From NCBI GenBank assembly GCA_947311845.1, contig CAMZMU010000052.1, positions 140,755,733 through 140,819,732 on the forward strand: a stretch of DNA of 64,000 nt, given 5' to 3'. Within the stretch, counting starts at the first letter, position 1, and each line of letters starts with the position of its first letter. The notes below the pieces were generated by a model. That model saw only the letters and a program-made list of their open reading frames with translations, searched no databases and was not told where the DNA came from. Of this stretch, positions 44,800 to 57,264 are shown piece by piece. Both the position numbers and the translations under genes were made by a program. This stretch comes from Poa pratensis. Taxonomy: Eukaryota > Streptophyta > Magnoliopsida > Poales > Poaceae.

Positions 44800-47414
44800 T
44801 ATTTGTCAATCTTAATAGTAACTCTGGAAATATCGATTGCTAATTTATTATGCAATGATATAGGAGATACGGCAAGTAAGATGACGGAGGAGTAAAGGTG
44901 GTGATGTGCGTCAAGCTCGGCGCATGAAGTTTCATCCACAAGATGAAGGCATCTCCAATTTACTTTTCAAGTTTTAGTTTAAGAGATTTGAGGGTTTACC
45001 CAAAGTTATTTTGTAATAGGATCGCATTTATGGCGATGAAAGTACTCTTGTGATTTTGTGAGATTTTATCTCTCGTTTATCAAAGAATATTTTGGATCAA
45101 TCCCTTCGTGGATGATCAAGTTACAAATCTCTTGAATTATGGAAATATCATTTGTTCTAAGATATATTGTGAAGATGTTGATACCACCTTCGTGTGGCAC
45201 TATTGTCTCAAATAGATCATAGTAATATGATGGAAGGATTTTGAGATATTGCACATAGTGAAGTTAATCAATGATGAGTTTTGAGATAGTCAATATTTTA
45301 TTTGATATCTTGGGACTACACAATATTGTTTTAGAAATATTGTCTTAGTAATATGATGAATGGAAATTTATTTCGATTCATGTATTTGATCAAGTTTGAT
45401 TAAATAATTGCTAAGAAATTGTTGCTTGCAGAATTATTCCTAGAAATCCAATTACAGTATTTATTGCATTGTTTTAGTTTTAGCACAAAGATAGTCTTTA
45501 AAGGAATCATGTCATAGTCTTGAAAGATAGACATAAAGGGACATGATAATTTTATACTTGGAATTTCTGAAAAGAGGTTCGGTCTAAAATAAAGAAGACT
45601 TAGGAATATTTATCTTATGAGTTGTGTCATAGTTTTGAAAGATAAACATAAGAGACACAAAGAATTTGGGACCTTAAAGTTTTATGAAAGATTGAAACTT
45701 GATCCTAAAGGAGGAAGATAAATAGAGATTTATTTTGTTGGTTGTTCCAATAAGTTAATTGGAAATCCTTTTATAACCACCACATAAGTGACAATGTTTT
45801 GCCACTAAGATAATGTGATTCTTGAGGAATTTATTCTTCTAAAGAATTCTAGTGGGAGGATAGTGAAATCTTGAAGAGATTATTTGAATCTTCGGAAATA
45901 GTTATCAGATGTTGCGCAAGCGGAAGCAATTCCAATTGACAAGTCTTTTAAACTAATACCGAGAGTCTATGCATTTAATGCATGACGTCTTGTCAAGATA
46001 AATTCACTTAACCAGAAAGTTACATATGAGTTTCTAGGAAACTTAATGTTAAAACAAAATAAAGAAAGGATGTGCTAGAATAAGACCCAATAGATTATGA
46101 CTTAGATGTCATATATTAATATCATTGTTGTTGAGTTATGATAAACTCAATAAGGATCTTTTTGTTAGACGAAAAGATGATCACAAAGTTTGTTGATCAA
46201 AGGAAAGTTTTATGATAGAAGTTTATATGAGATATTGACAAAGACATATTCCTTTCAAAAGGAAAGATGGATCGAGGTTGTGTACTTAGTACAGCTCGAG
46301 GGTCTTTGTTAATTGAATATAAATCAAATCATAAAAGGAATATATTTGTCTAGGACAAATAAATGATATTAAAAGAGGAAACAAGAAACAAAGTTTTGTT
46401 TTGAGTTTCAAGGAAATAAAGGAAAGTCATAGTTTCATTTAAATCAGTGGGAGCTTAGTTATATTATTCAAGTTTGAATAATGTAATATTATAGATTGTT
46501 TTGTTTTGATACAATGTGTAGTGTTATTAAAGGAAATTAATAACATGCATATTTGGAACATATTCGTCACATCACATATGGAAGTTGCCATATAAGATGA
46601 GATATAATGTTGCGGAAATTTCATTGAGGGTGTTTTGAATATTATTCAAAATACGAGAGAATGAAATTCTCATAAAGTTTAAGGAAATTCATGTGCAAGA
46701 ACCATGGCTGTTTCGTACGGTGGTGAGCATGATCAATTGATTTGAAATCTTGATCATAAAGGAATTTCTTAAGATGTGAAATTTTAAGATCAAAACAAAG
46801 TAGTCAAACTTGATTGTTGACAAGTTGAATTTGCTAAAAGTTCAATTGACTCCAATTAAGATGAGGATTCTCCATAAGGTGTATTTTGAAGAAGTTACTT
46901 CAAAAGTGAGAAATACTCATAATGTAAGAGTTGCATTGGAAAATCTTATGAGATAAGTATAAAGGTTAAGACAAGGATTAGATGACAGAATTTTCTAAAT
47001 TTTGTGCATCACAAATGATGGGTATGTTTATGTAAAACATTGAGTCTATATTACGAAATCTACAACAAGTGGCAAAGACAGTGGGAGCGTAAAACTTCCA
47101 TGATGAAGGGTTGACTAGGTGTGGTTCTTTACGAAGAAAACAACTAATTGGTAAAACAATGAAATTGTATTCTTAGTAAAGGTTCCAGGGTTTCACCTAG
47201 AATACCAGGCTACAAGTGATCATATGATCAATTGAGGTTATGCATGAAAAGATGTATATCTTTTTGCATAAGAAACACAAAGTTCACATAGTCACCATTT
47301 GGGACTAAACAGACAAATGTCAACCACAGAAGGGTGAGCATGAGAAACACCGAACATCTGTCTAGATGTTGAACTTATGCAAACTAAACATTGCCAGTTG
47401 TGCAAGTGGGAGAC
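44800..47414 (+). other. Degenerate, non-coding interior of the nested element
   Basis: AT-rich, with no protease, integrase, RT or RNase H motif visible in any frame. It ends in a purine-rich PPT (GTGGGAGAC) at 47406-47414. Confidence 0.6.
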
Positions 47415-49703
47415 TGTTGGATATATGCCCAAAAGGCAATGTATTTATACATGTGACAATGTATTTATACATATGTATATCTGATTCATACATTATTGAT
47501 TCGTATTCTCTATGCTATAACTGCAGTGATTTCTAAATGCGTGATTTAGGGAAAAGCTCACCTGCACGTGTAGAGAATATGAATACGTAAAAGTACCCTA
47601 GTTCTTTTACGGACTAATTCTTAATGCTAGATGACGCGGCTTTTCCTAGTCATGGACATAGAGTTTATGTCAGCATCAAGGATGGCATATTATTGGACTA
47701 TAATATGGCTGGGTCACCCAAGTGTTGGTATGCTAAGAGATTCCGTTAAATAGTCTTTTTGTCCTTAGCTTTATCACAGAAAGGTTGTTGTATAACATGT
47801 CCTTGTAACCATGAGGTTATTGGGGTCATGCATACTGGAGGAGTTGCTTTGGTGCTGTCAACCGTCACGGCCGTAACAGGGTGACCATAAAGGCAGTTGC
47901 TGGGTGGCTTCAAGGGTGTGTGTATCCTGATGTTCTGAGATGGGAAATTACTCCTCTAGGTTAAGAGAGATACTTCCAGGGCCCACTCGGTATTATAACT
48001 ATCCACTACGTTCTGCAGACAATGCATGGTGAAGTTACCGTGTGGGATATCATAATACGGCAACGAGTAAATGGAACTTACCGGTAACGAGATAGACAAA
48101 GATGATGTGAATCAATCCTTGATTGATTCATGGTATCATCACGGATCTATATCTCGGGTGAAGTTCAGTATCGTGAGTAATGGGATTGATATATGATAAT
48201 CAACAGGTTCAACAGTAGAGTTATTCGCATAACGATAGCAGCCACACAGGACGTCCTTGGAACTGTCACTGGCCGGTGATTGGTTGATACCCAACCAATT
48301 ATAGCTACCCGTTATCGACCTGTAGGGTGGACACACTTAAGCTAGGATTGGTTAGTTGTGTTATATGGTTGGTCTGGAACATGGAGACAGTATCATCGGC
48401 ATGGTGCTTGCGTGATAGACATACCTTGTCAAGAGAGAAAGTTTGTGATAGAAGTTACTATCAGTCGGATTTATTCCGAGGGTTTATAAGAGAGGAATAT
48501 TTGTCCGGAGTATTTTGTCGGCGGACACTGGGTGTCCCGGATCATATGAAAGGAGTTTCATATGATAGGTAATTAATTCGGTGAATATTCTGTAAAAGGA
48601 AATATTCAAATAAGAATTAATTAGACAAAGTATTATTTAATTATATGTTAATTAAATATTGATTTATTTAATTAATAATATAATTATGGGAAAAATATGA
48701 AAGCCACTTCACCAAGTGGTGGTGGGCCGAAGTGCCATCGGGGGGAAACCCCGGCCGAACCCTAGTGGGCCGAAGGCCCATGGCGAGGCGAGGGGCGACG
48801 ACGGCGGCCAAGTGGCGGCCGGCCAGGCGGGCCACACCCGCCAGGTCGGTGCGGCCAGGCGGGCCCATGTGGCGGCGGCGGTGGCCAGGCGGGCCCCACC
48901 CGCCAGGCGCGGCGCAGGGCGGCCGGCCTAGGTGGCCCCCACCTGCCTAAGTCGGTGCGGCCCAAGGTGGGCCCCACCCGCCGGCCGAGCTAGGAAGGAG
49001 AGGGAGGGGAGAAGTTGGAGTCCTACTCCAACTACCCTCCCATGCCGAATTGGGCAAGGGAAAACTTTCCCTTGTCCAAGTTGAGTTGGACTAGGAAAGG
49101 CTTCCCCTTGTCCAAGTCTCCCTACCTCTTGGCCTCCTTTATAAACCCCACCCCTCTAGTTGTGAGCAAGCAATTGAGACACAATTTAGACACCAAATAG
49201 ACAAGAGAGAAATCTCGCGTCAGCTCTCAAGTTTAGATCTCTTTTAGTTGGATTAGAGGGACCTCTAATTAGAGGCGACCTATCCGATTAGACTAGATCT
49301 AACCTCTCTCTCTCCTTCTCATGTGTTGAGATCTCCACCTTCATATACACCAGCAGACTTCAAGCTTGGATGGCGAAGCCCTGCTGAACCTTTCCAGTGT
49401 ACGTGTGCAAGCTCTCAGAGGGGTTTCTCGTCTTAGACGTTGGACCATTCAGCCGTTGAATCAAGGTGGTGAAGCGAAGGAGAAGAAGGCATTGGAATCT
49501 CTCTACCAGGCTTGGTTGAGAGAGACCGCGATCGGCTACATCGACTACGTCATCAACATGTTCTTCCGCAATCTACGGTGTTGGTAACGTATACTAAACT
49601 AGATCTATGGATCTTTGTATTTACATGTATCTCGATAGTAGATCTTGGGAAGGTTGTGTAGTAATACGTGAAAATTTTAATTTATCGTACGCGCAACCCA
49701 ATA
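47415..49703 (+). repeat. 3' LTR of the nested element
   Basis: Copy of 40399-42685 with scattered substitutions and indels. It includes a duplicated AATGTATTTATACAT segment near 47445-47470 absent from the 5' LTR. Confidence 0.93.
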
Positions 49704-49758
49704 GGAAACTCCTTATACAATGGGGATATACAATAAAGTAGACTATACATGTCTAACA

Positions 49759-49768
49759 CCCCCCTCAA
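49759..49768 (-). promoter_or_regulatory. Polypurine tract of the outer Copia
   Basis: On minus, TTTGAGGGGGG lies immediately before the 3' LTR. It is the plus-strand DNA primer site of the element. Confidence 0.7.
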
Positions 49769-49850
49769 ACTCATGGTGGATCAACAATACTGAGTTTGGA
49801 GAGAAAGAAACCATGATGCGCTCTAGTCTGTGCCTTGGTGAAGAAGTCCG

Positions 49851-52800
49851 CTAACTATAACTCAGAGGGCACATATTGAAGAGCGAGAACCTGATCCTGC
49901 ACAACAGCACGCAGAAAGGAGGCATCACACAAATGTGCTTGGTGAGCTCATGCTTCACCGGGTCACGGGCAATACTGATAGCACCTGTACTGTCTGACAA
50001 TAGGGGAGTCGGTGCAGAAGCAGAGACAAAAAAGTCCTCTACTAACCATCGTAACCAGGTCACCTGTCGTCAACATAGCCATCGCTCGCAACTCAGCCTC
50101 AGCACTCGAGCGGGAAACTGCAGTCTGTTTCTTCGTCTTCTAGGCGATGAGAGAACCTCCAAGAAAAACACAATAGGAAGACAGCGAGCGGCGAATAGAA
50201 GGATCACTGGACCACGTAGCATCAGAGTAGGCCTGGAGATGGAGAGAGCTGGAGCGAGGAAAGAAAAGGCGGCGAGAGATCGTGCCACAAAGATATTATA
50301 GAACACGGAGGAGGTGACTATAGTGGACAGAGCTGGGAGCTGAAACGAACTGACTCAGAATGTGGACAGGATGTGATATATCTGGACGAGTGACAACTAG
50401 ATAGACAAGGCTCCCAACAAGATGGCGATCGCGTGTGGGGTCTGTTAGTGGATCACCATCAGTAGCATGAAGCTAAACATTGAGCTCCATAGGAGCCTCA
50501 GCAGTGCGCTCATCACCAAGAGCGGCGCGAGCAAGAAGATCCTGAATGTATTTTCCTTGGGAGATGTAGAAGCCATCAGAGGTTGAAGAAACCTCGATCC
50601 CGAGAAAATAGCGTAGTGGGCCAAGATCAGACATCAGGAAATGCTCACGAAGACGGGCCTTAACGAAGGCAATGTACTTAGAATCGTCGCCAGTAATGCT
50701 CATGTCATCAACATATAAGAGGAGAAGCGTCCGACCACGAGGTGAAGTGTGGACAAACAACGCAGGGTCATGTTCGGTAGGCGAGAAACCAGCAGCAATC
50801 ACCACAGAGGCGAAACGCTTAAACCACGCGAGGGGCTTGTTTAAGGCCATAGAGGGAGCGCCGAAGACGGTAGACCATACCATCAGGAACAGAGTACCCC
50901 AGTGGTGGCTGCATGTAAACCTCCTCACGCAACTCACCATTGAGAAAAGCATTCTGGACATCAAGCTGAGACATAGACCAGTAACGAACAGAAGCCACAA
51001 CGAGAAGAGTGCAAACAGTGGTCATGTGGGCTACATGAGCAAACGTCTCATCATAATCACGTCCCTGCTCCTGCTGAAAGCCACGAGCTACAAGACGAGC
51101 TTTGTAACGCTCAAGAGAACCATCAGAGCGAGTCTTAATCTTATAGAACCACTTGCATGTGATGGGACGAACACCAGGAGGAGGCGAAACCAGATCCCAC
51201 GTGCCAGTGCGCTCAAGGGCAGCTATTTCCTCAGCCATCGCAAGTTGCCATTCAGACTGAGCCATGGCATCCCGTTAGGAAGTGGGCTCAGCAATAGCAG
51301 AAAGACCGTACTGGGAAGGAGAGTAGCGATCAGGAGACCGTAATGAAGGCCGAGCACGAAGGTTATGAACCGGTGTAGGCGGGGAAGGAGTCACGCCGGA
51401 AGTGGAAGGCTCATCGGAAGGATCATCGACGGCATGAGAGCGACGAGTATAGTGGAGAGGAAAAGGAGAAAGAGGAGGACGCACTGGAGCGGTTGGGGAC
51501 GAAGGAGGAGGAGAGGAGGGTGGCGTCGGTGGTGTATCAGGAACACGAGGACTCACTAGGGGTGGAGGTGGAGGAGGAGGAACATGATGCATAGAAGGAG
51601 ATGTGTCGGGAAGGATAAGAAAGGAGATATCCTCAACTGAAAAGGTCGAGGAGCTAGGACGCGGGAAGTATGAACGAGACTCATCAAAAGTCACATCACG
51701 CGAAATACGCAACCGACGACCAACAGGATCCCAACACCGGTAACCCTTGTGCTCGTCACTGTATCCAAGGAAGACACACTCGACCGACTGAGCAGTCAGT
51801 TTGGTGCGTTCTCGTTGAGCAAGAAGAACATAGCACACACACCCAAACATACGAAGAGCGGCGTACCAGTAGAACGACCGGAGAGACGCTCCATAGGATA
51901 CCACCCTGCAAGGCAGCGAAAGGCTGGATGTTGATAAGATAGGTGCATGCGGAAACAAGCTCAACCCAAAAGTGGGGAGGAAGAGAGGCAGCGATCATCA
52001 TCGCACGAGCCGTCTCAAGGAGGTGGCGATGCTTGCGCTCAGCAACGCCATTCTGAGCATGTGCACGAGGACAGGAGAACTGGGCAAGGGTACCCTGCTC
52101 AGCAAGAAAACCACGCAACATCTGGGAGATGTACTCACCAGCCGAGTCACACGAAAAACACAAATGGGCGTGGAAAACTGCGTGTGAACCATAGCAGCAA
52201 ATCGCTTGTATATATGGAGAACCTCGCTTCGAGATTTCATAAAATAGAGCCAAGTGTAGCGAGAGAAATCATCAATGAATAGAACATAGTAGCGATGGCC
52301 CCCTTTCGAGTCGAAGGGAGCAGGACCCCATACATCAGAATGAACTAAGTCGAAGGGACGATGGGATACTGACTCGCTATTAGGATAAGGTAATTGAGTT
52401 TGTTTGCCAAGTCTACAACCATTACAATGTAAAGAAACATCGCCAGAGACAGACCCTACAACACCTTGACGCACTAATGAAGACAAGCGAGAGCCACATA
52501 TATGACCAAGTCGATGATGCCACTGTTGGAAGGACGCAAAAGAGGAGGCAACAAGAGCATGTGAACTAACGGGTGTGGTGGCAGCGGAAGGAACACGAAG
52601 CCAGTCAACCTCCCAAAGGCCCTGAGCATCACGGCGCCAAGGGCCAGCTCCAACTAGAGCCTGGGTGCGACGGTCCTGAACAGAGCAAGAGTCGGTATCA
52701 AGAATGACACGACAACCAGAATCAGTAAGTTGAGCAGCGGAGAAAAGATTCATAGTAAGACGGGGAACATGAGAAACACTAGGAACAGAGAAAGACGGGG

Positions 52801-53193
52801 TAGAAAGAGTGCCACGACTAGCAACAGGAAGAGGTGTGCCGTCAGTAGTGAGAACATTGACAGGATAATCAAGAGGTCGAATAGAAGAAAGAGCAGAAGA
52901 ATCAGAAGACATGTGCCTGACTGTGTAGGTGACGGCGACGAAGCAGTAGTAGTGGAAGCAGTCAGCGAGGCAACGGTGCCTGTCGAGGAAGAGCCTGAGG
53001 AAGCCAGCAGACGCTTGAGTCGCACAATGTCCAGATCAGTGAGTGACGAGGTCGGTGCAGGCGTACGACCCACTATAGAGGAGCGACCCAAGTCACGCTC
53101 CTTATTGAAACAAGTGGACTCTAGGTGACCCGGCTTCTTGCAGTAGTCACATAACATGCGAGGCCGACCTGCTCCGACAGTGCGCCCGCCCAC
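49851..53193 (-). pseudogene. Copia pol remnants (zinc knuckle, IN, RT, RNase H)
   Basis: In order on minus: a CCHC knuckle (CDYCKKPGHLESTC); GAG-pre-integrase ([15 protein letters not shown]...CRLGKQ); integrase core ([23 protein letters not shown], then DSAGEYIS and [15 protein letters not shown] in another frame); a Pro-rich linker; RT (WDLVSPPPGVRPITCKW, YKARLVARGF, QLDVQNAFLNG, then LLLLYVDDM); RNase H (PLLSDSTGAISIA). Frameshifts separate IN halves, RT halves and RNase H, so no polyprotein is possible. Confidence 0.9.
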
Positions 53194-54057
53194 CCCCCGC
53201 GAAGGAGTGGTAGGAGCGGTGGAGTCGACGACACAGGAGCTCGGGCAGCAAGCATAGCGGGAACCACAAGCAAACCATCAGAACGGAGTCGTGTTTCCTC
53301 AGCTCGAAGCTCTGCAAGCACCTCTGATATAGGAACACGACCACGAGCAAGCAGGTGCGCATGTCGAGGCTCAAACTCAACACGAAGCGAGACGGAACTC
53401 ATGGACACACTGAAACTCAAATCTAACCTTACTGTCTGGCAGCAGCGGCAAGTACCACAAACAACAGTTCTCAAGGAGTCAAGCTGACGCCATATGGTAG
53501 AGCTCTGTGTGTAGAACTCATCAACAACAACAGTGGAGTCTCCCTGCTGAAGCTCATGCTCCTGACGAACCACAGACAGATACAGGGCATCACCAGAGGG
53601 CTGATAGCGCTGACAAAGATAAGTCCACATCGCAGCAGCAGTGCCCAAACCCATAAACTCAGAAGCAAACTGAGGCAGGACACTAGCCGTGAGAACAGCA
53701 GCAGCACGAGCATCATCATTGCACCACTGAGTATAAGCAGACAGATCATCACGGTAGATGGAAAGAGCATCGGAATAATCTGATACTTGCTGATCATATG
53801 CTTCAACTGCACGATCATCAACTTCCTTAGCTGCATCCCTGGCAGCCTGAGAAGCATCGGCGGGAAGAACAGATGGCACCGGTGGAGAAGGCGCCACAGG
53901 AGCAACGGGGCACAGGGGACAAGAGACCTCGCCAGAGAGAACGCCCCAAAGCAAGAGGCCGCATATGAATACGCATAAAGCCCACAAACTCTGCATAATT
54001 GGTGCCCGCAAAGATCACAGAGCACCGAGGAACAGCAACATAGCCCGAAGAAGACAT
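53121..54057 (-). pseudogene. Copia gag of the outer element
   Basis: Starts MSSSGYVAVPRCSVIFAGTN with the NY-x-E motif of Copia gag. The main body reads DDARAAAVLTASVLPQF, YLCQRYQPSGDALYLS and QLDSLRTVVCGTCRCC, and ends before the zinc knuckle. Frame changes near 53970 and 53390 interrupt it. Confidence 0.85.
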
Positions 54058-54517
54058 CGCGGGCTCTCTTTTTTTTTTCGGTTTTTTTTTAAGTCAACAC
54101 AGGAGAGAGAAGATAGATCTGAGCCGACTAAGCTCGCAGGCCGCGACGGCGGCGCGGATGGCGGCGCGGACGGCGACGCGCAGGCCGAGGGACGGCGGCA
54201 CGGACAACGGCGCGGACGGCGACGCGCAGGCCGTGGGACGGCTGCGCGGATGGCGGCGCGCAGGCCGAGGGACAGCGGCGCAGACGGCAGGCGCAGGCAG
54301 GCCCGAGGGCGGCGGCACGGACGGCAGGACAAGGTCGATTTGACCTCGAAAAAGCTCGATTTTGGGCTCAAATTTGCAAGGAAGAAGAAGAGGTGAGGGA
54401 GAAGCAGCCGGCAAGCTCGATTTCGAGCAAGAACGAAGAGAAATCTGGCCGGAATTAGCAACGGTGGTGGTGGAGAAAGCACGGAGTTGCGGCGTGCGAG
54501 AGAGACCCTAACCTGGG

Positions 54518-54528
54518 CTCTGATACCA
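54518..54528 (-). promoter_or_regulatory. Primer binding site of the outer Copia
   Basis: TGGTATCAGAG on minus, directly adjoining the 5' LTR at 54529. Initiator tRNA-Met type. Confidence 0.88.
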
Positions 54529-54653
54529 TGTTGGAGAATGAGCAACTGACATTCACAGGGGGCCAAAGGCCATTACATGTACATGTGAGCAATATGCAGG
54601 AAACCCCTTATACAATGGGGATATACAGGAAAGTAGACTATACATGTCTAACA
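54529..54653 (-). repeat. 5' LTR (125 bp) of the outer Copia
   Basis: Matches 40326-40398 joined to 49709-49758 with a few differences (for example GGGGGCC for GGGCC and CCCCTTA for CTCCTTA). Unusually short for Copia. Confidence 0.92.
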
Positions 54654-54658
54654 GTATA

Positions 54659-55660
54659 GAGTCCAGAGGAACTCCATAGCAGGAAGCCAGGATAAAGCTT
54701 GGAGATTATAGTTACAACTTGTAGTAGAATCAAATTCACTAACTAAATCAGATGCCAGAGGGTCATGTATATACATAAGAATAAATTTAATTGTCCAGTA
54801 GAGGAGTTCTCTTGTATGTAGTATCATGTACTCATGTGCATGGAATATTATGGGAGAAATATACTGTGTTTGTAATGTTAGCTGTTGCAAAAGCAAGTGG
54901 TGGCTATCAGTTTAAGAATTATTATGTGATATACACCTCGATCCTAAACAGGTGGTTGTCACAGATATTAAAAATCTCAATGGGCGACGGAGGTCAATGT
55001 GAAATTAAGACCAAACTCATCTATTATCTCTGATGCTGCATGGGAGCATGGAACTAAAATTTACAGCAAGAAGGGATAGTATCACATAACAATCTTGTGT
55101 GCATTGTCTTGTTGATGATTGATGAATACTGTGATCTGATTCTATTTCTAGCAGCCTAGCATGAGATCACTAAGATGGCCATTTGAGTTGTCTAAACTGG
55201 TCTCATCTTAACTTCCTCAGTCATGAATTAGCTTAGGTCTAAGCATGTGCATCTGGCATACCGAAACAGTGATGCAATAGCCAACTGAAAATATCATCCT
55301 AACTTGCTTCTTTCTCTCATGCATAACCTTATCGTCGATCCTAAAAAATATGATTCCATTTGTTTTCCTATCTGTACTGACTGTACAGAACTACAGATTA
55401 TACACAAGCATGCAAACAATACAGTTATTAGCACAGAATAAGAACCTTAGTTACAAAATAATAACACTTGCTCATAAGTTGACACGGCAGGAGCCATATG
55501 CTAAATAATAACAGTTGCAAACATACCATTTATGAACAAAATTGGAAGAGGTCGTCATAGCTGCCTACTGAGAATGACCATATAGCAATCGCCATCAATC
55601 CACATGTAAGGCTGTTTTCAGTTTAGCAAGTCATTCTCTGTACCTTCATCCAAATCAGCA
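54659..55660. other. Displaced 3' flank of the MED15-like gene
   Basis: Sequence that adjoined 40325 before the insertion, so its start is probably the rest of the MED15-like 3' UTR. No coding region is recognised. Confidence 0.4.
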
Positions 55661-55810
55661 TCCATGTATGGCTGTACGACCGTAGTTCTAGATCCCAGCA
55701 GAACGAGCTGCATAAGGGCCGGTCAGAAACTAACCGATCCTTCAGCGTCGGCAGCAGCATCGGAGACTCCTCGGACACCCCTGCTCCGGCTGCCCCCTAC
55801 GACTCCGGCG

Positions 55811-56209
55811 ATGGCCAAGTCCACTGAGTCAGGGGAGCAGATGGCGAGCCCCGCGAAGCTTCCGGCGCCAGATCAACGCCATGGGAGTTGGGAGGATCGA
55901 GAAGCGGATTTTTACCGGTTCCTTTTGGAGAGAAAACAGAGACGTGCTGCCGGCAAGGAGGAAAGTGGCGGCAGCGGCGAGGAGGCAGGGGTGGGGACTG
56001 AACTCGCGCCAGCAGCGAACAGACACTGGGAGGGAAAACCTATTTGCCGCATACCCCCGTCGCCGCAACGGCCGGCCCATTCCACTGTTTCTTCGTTTTT
56101 TTCAAGTTTTCTTCATTTCTGTAATTCTGTTACTGACTACTTTTTACTTCACTTTATGAATTTAAAAATGTTTCAGAGTCAAAACTGTTCAGAATTTTTA
56201 AAAATATAA
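55811..56209 (+). CDS. Hypothetical ORF / gene fragment
   Basis: ATG at 55811 (MAKSTESGEQMASPAKL...) opens a frame of 132 aa. The first ~75 residues (including SWEDREADFYRFLLERKQRR, then Gly/Glu-rich) look coding and GC-rich. The last ~45 are Phe/Ser-rich and look like read-through into AT-rich non-coding DNA. It could be a first exon whose remainder is lost. No domain was assigned; the reverse strand (first-exon-like, Glu-poor) is an alternative. Confidence 0.35.
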   Translation: MAKSTESGEQMASPAKLPAPDQRHGSWEDREADFYRFLLERKQRRAAGKEESGGSGEEAGVGTELAPAANRHWEGKPICRIPPSPQRPAHSTVSSFFSSFLHFCNSVTDYFLLHFMNLKMFQSQNCSEFLKI

Positions 56210-57120
56210 TCAAATTAAATTCAGTTTAAAATGTCCAAATTCGAAAAAGTTTAGATTTGAAAATGTTCAAATTTGAAAATATTTAAAATTTTAAACTGTA
56301 TATAATTTTAAATCAGATTAAAAATTATCATAATTTGAAAATATGCATAATAGAAAAATGTTCAAAATGAAAATAGTCAGATTTTAACGCCGACCGGGTA
56401 GAAGCAGTGAGGGGCAAGGTCATGTGTAGAGCGGGTTGGGTGGGGCGTTTACCGTCCTCTTCCTCCCCATGGAAGGAACCGAAGCCGAGCCTCTAGATCG
56501 CCATGTAGGTAGTACAACATCTCGCGGAGATATACTATTAGCTTGCAGAAGTTACTTTTGTTTCTACGGAGTCATCTAGTCTAGACAAAAGAATTCCACA
56601 AATGCACACGCGCTAGATTTGAAATTGGTTTCGTCGAGGGGCCAGACCCCGTATTAGTTTCGTTCAGGGCCAGAATTAGAAAAAGGAAAAACAGAAAGAA
56701 ACGGAACAACGTGTGTGCACGGGGACGAAAATCCGAATCCGTTTTGCACCGGGAAAATATCCTGTGGAAACGACTTTCAATGGAACCGATGAAAACCACA
56801 AAAAAAAATCATGTTTCAAAAGTTTTAATAAATTCTCAACAAAATGTTATATAGACATGCAAATTTCAAACATAAACTCAAAATTGTTTAGAAAATATAA
56901 AAATGACAAACTCTGCAATGAATAGTAACATTTTTGCTATTAATCTACTATTAATTGTTGTCATTTTTATAGGGACTAAATAAGTCAGAGTTATAACTTG
57001 CAAATTTGCATGTCTATAAAACTCTACCTTCTCAAAGTAATGCATTTTGTTGAAAACTTTTTTAGAACTTTAAACATAATGTTTTCATGGTTTTCGCCGG
57101 TTTCCACTTTCTACCTTTTT
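56210..57120. other. AT-rich intergenic DNA
   Basis: AAATTTGAAAATGTTCAAAT-type low-complexity sequence lies at 56200-56380. No gene is recognised. Confidence 0.4.
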
Positions 57121-57264
57121 GAAATTAAGCCTAAACTTTATTAGGGCATCTCGCCCAACACTAAGACCAGCAATCTGCGCTGGTACCTCATACTCCCATA
57201 GCAAAGCTCTGTTTACATCACAAGACCACCCAATACTTGCAAGTTCATGGGCCGGCCTATTGAA

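Larger units (their letters stand above)
40399..49703 (+). mobile_element. Long-LTR, gag-only LTR element (LARD-like, Copia-type) nested in the Copia LTR
   Basis: LTRs 40399-42685 and 47415-49703 (about 2.29 kb) bracket a 4.73-kb interior. TSD GGAAA lies at 40394-40398 and 49704-49708. LTR ends are TGTTGGATATATGCC...CGCAACCCAATA, so the 3' terminus is TA rather than CA. The PBS (42687) and a PPT (GTGGGAGAC before 47415) set the plus orientation. Only a broken Copia-type gag is recognisable. Several indels between the LTRs (for example a local duplication at 47445-47465) mark an old insertion. Confidence 0.9.
40326..54653 (-). mobile_element. Copia LTR retrotransposon with 125-bp LTRs, interrupted by a second element
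   Basis: Read on minus. The 5' LTR is 54529-54653. The 3' LTR is split into 40326-40398 plus 49709-49758 by the inner element. LTRs run TGTTGG...TAACA on plus. The 5-bp TSD GTATA lies at 40321-40325 and 54654-54658. The PBS abuts the 5' LTR and a G6-type polypurine tract abuts the 3' LTR. Internal gag-PR-IN-RT-RNH order identifies Copia. It is inserted in the 3' UTR region of the MED15-like gene, in the opposite orientation. Confidence 0.92.
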
